Assembly (NCBI RefSeq): GCF_000166135.1
Contig: NC_014666.1
Span: 3,844,001 to 3,908,000, forward strand
DNA from: Pseudofrankia inefficax
Lineage (GTDB): Bacteria > Actinomycetota > Actinomycetes > Frankiales > Frankiaceae
DNA length: 64,000 nt
Reading direction: 5' to 3'
Below are positions 63,509 to 64,000 of the stretch, piece by piece. The position numbers were made by a program, and so were the translations under genes. The stretch's first letter is position 1; each line of letters opens with the position of its first letter. The notes under the pieces are model-generated. The model did no database searches. It was given only the letters and a program-made list of their open reading frames with translations, and was not told where the DNA came from.

Positions 63509-64000
63509 TGCTTGCCGAAGACGCCACGCTCATGCGGGCCGGACTCGTCAGCCTGCTCGAAGGACTGGGTCACACCCTGGCGGCGGCGGTCGGCGACGGT
63601 GACTCGATGTTGGCGGCCGCCCGGGAGCACCGACCCGACCTGGTCATCACCGATGTCCGCATGCCGCCCAGTTTCACCGACGAAGGGCTGCGTGCCGCGG
63701 TGACACTACGCGCCGGCGACCCGAGCGCGGCGGTCCTCGTGCTGTCGCAGTACGCGGCCACCGCGTACGCCGCTGAACTGCTCGGCCCGTCCGGACGGGC
63801 CGGAGTTGGCTACCTACTCAAGGATCGCATCGGCGAGGTCGCCGACTTCTCCGACGCGGTGTCGCGGGTCGCGGCTGGCGAGACCGTCATCGACCCCGAC
63901 GTGGTACGGCAGTTGCTGAACCGCCCCCGCACGACCAACCCACTCGACCGGTTGACCGCACGGGAACGGGAGGTGCTCGGGCACATGGCCGAAGGACACA
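63493..64000 (+). CDS. NarL/LuxR-type response regulator, truncated by window end
   Basis: Starts at GTG 63493 inside the last codons of the kinase gene, so the two are translationally coupled. The receiver domain has the acidic pair Glu9-Asp10, the phospho-acceptor Asp54 in LVITDVRMPP, the Ser/Thr position in VLVLSQYA and Lys in GYLLKDR. The LuxR helix-turn-helix begins at LTAREREVLGHMAEG and continues beyond the window. It is the cognate partner of the kinase. Target genes are unknown. Confidence 0.9.
   Translation, partial: MSLRIVLAEDATLMRAGLVSLLEGLGHTLAAAVGDGDSMLAAAREHRPDLVITDVRMPPSFTDEGLRAAVTLRAGDPSAAVLVLSQYAATAYAAELLGPSGRAGVGYLLKDRIGEVADFSDAVSRVAAGETVIDPDVVRQLLNRPRTTNPLDRLTAREREVLGHMAEGH

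Overview
The window is very GC-rich, uses GTG starts freely, and carries gene families typical of actinobacteria: CaiB/BaiF CoA-transferases, paired acyl-CoA dehydrogenases, TetR regulators, a SigE-type sigma factor and LuxR two-component systems. A member of the Frankiaceae (Frankia, Parafrankia or Pseudofrankia) is the best guess. This is inferred from gene content, not from any marker gene.

Region 1 (1-10.7 kb) is a catabolic neighbourhood. It holds the end of an MFS transporter, a TetR regulator divergent from two amidohydrolase genes, an overlapping acyl-CoA dehydrogenase pair, a third amidohydrolase interrupted by one in-frame amber codon, a CaiB/BaiF CoA-transferase, a 53-residue membrane protein and an aldo/keto reductase. 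Similar palindromic sites lie at the starts of the dehydrogenase operon and upstream of the CoA-transferase, suggesting shared control of a CoA-thioester pathway.

Region 2 (11.1-45.9 kb) is the striking part. Two giant convergent genes fill it. One encodes an 8,463-residue exported protein with a choice-of-anchor-A-like head and 72 tandem DUF11-like beta-sandwich units of about 111 residues, each normally with two cysteines. The other encodes a roughly 3,074-residue protein that fuses a MauE-like membrane thiol-oxidoreductase domain, a thioredoxin fold with CAPC, a cysteine-rich segment with an HExxH motif, and a complete RHS/YD shell ending in the canonical DPxG/DPxGL self-cleavage motif and a 297-residue C-terminal cargo. 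A disulfide relay built into an RHS protein and placed next to a giant protein with about 144 cysteines is my main candidate for an undescribed system.

Region 3 (46.2-47.6 kb) has a SAM methyltransferase and a tRNA-Leu(GAG). The tRNA 3' end is overlapped by the C-terminal end of a decayed serine recombinase.

Region 4 (47.5-61.1 kb) is a worn accessory region. It contains the recombinase pseudogene, a tRNA-Met-like 3' half, two diverged 88-bp repeats bracketing a SigE-type sigma/membrane-protein operon, a GAF-EAL phosphodiesterase, two broken IS256-type transposases, and fragments of a WD40/STAND-type protein, an XRE regulator and a resolvase. Intact small secreted or membrane genes (PKD-FN3, MTB12-like, DUF3592-like) lie between these remnants.

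Region 5 (61.4-64 kb) is a membrane protein gene followed by a NarL-type histidine kinase and its response regulator, which runs off the window.
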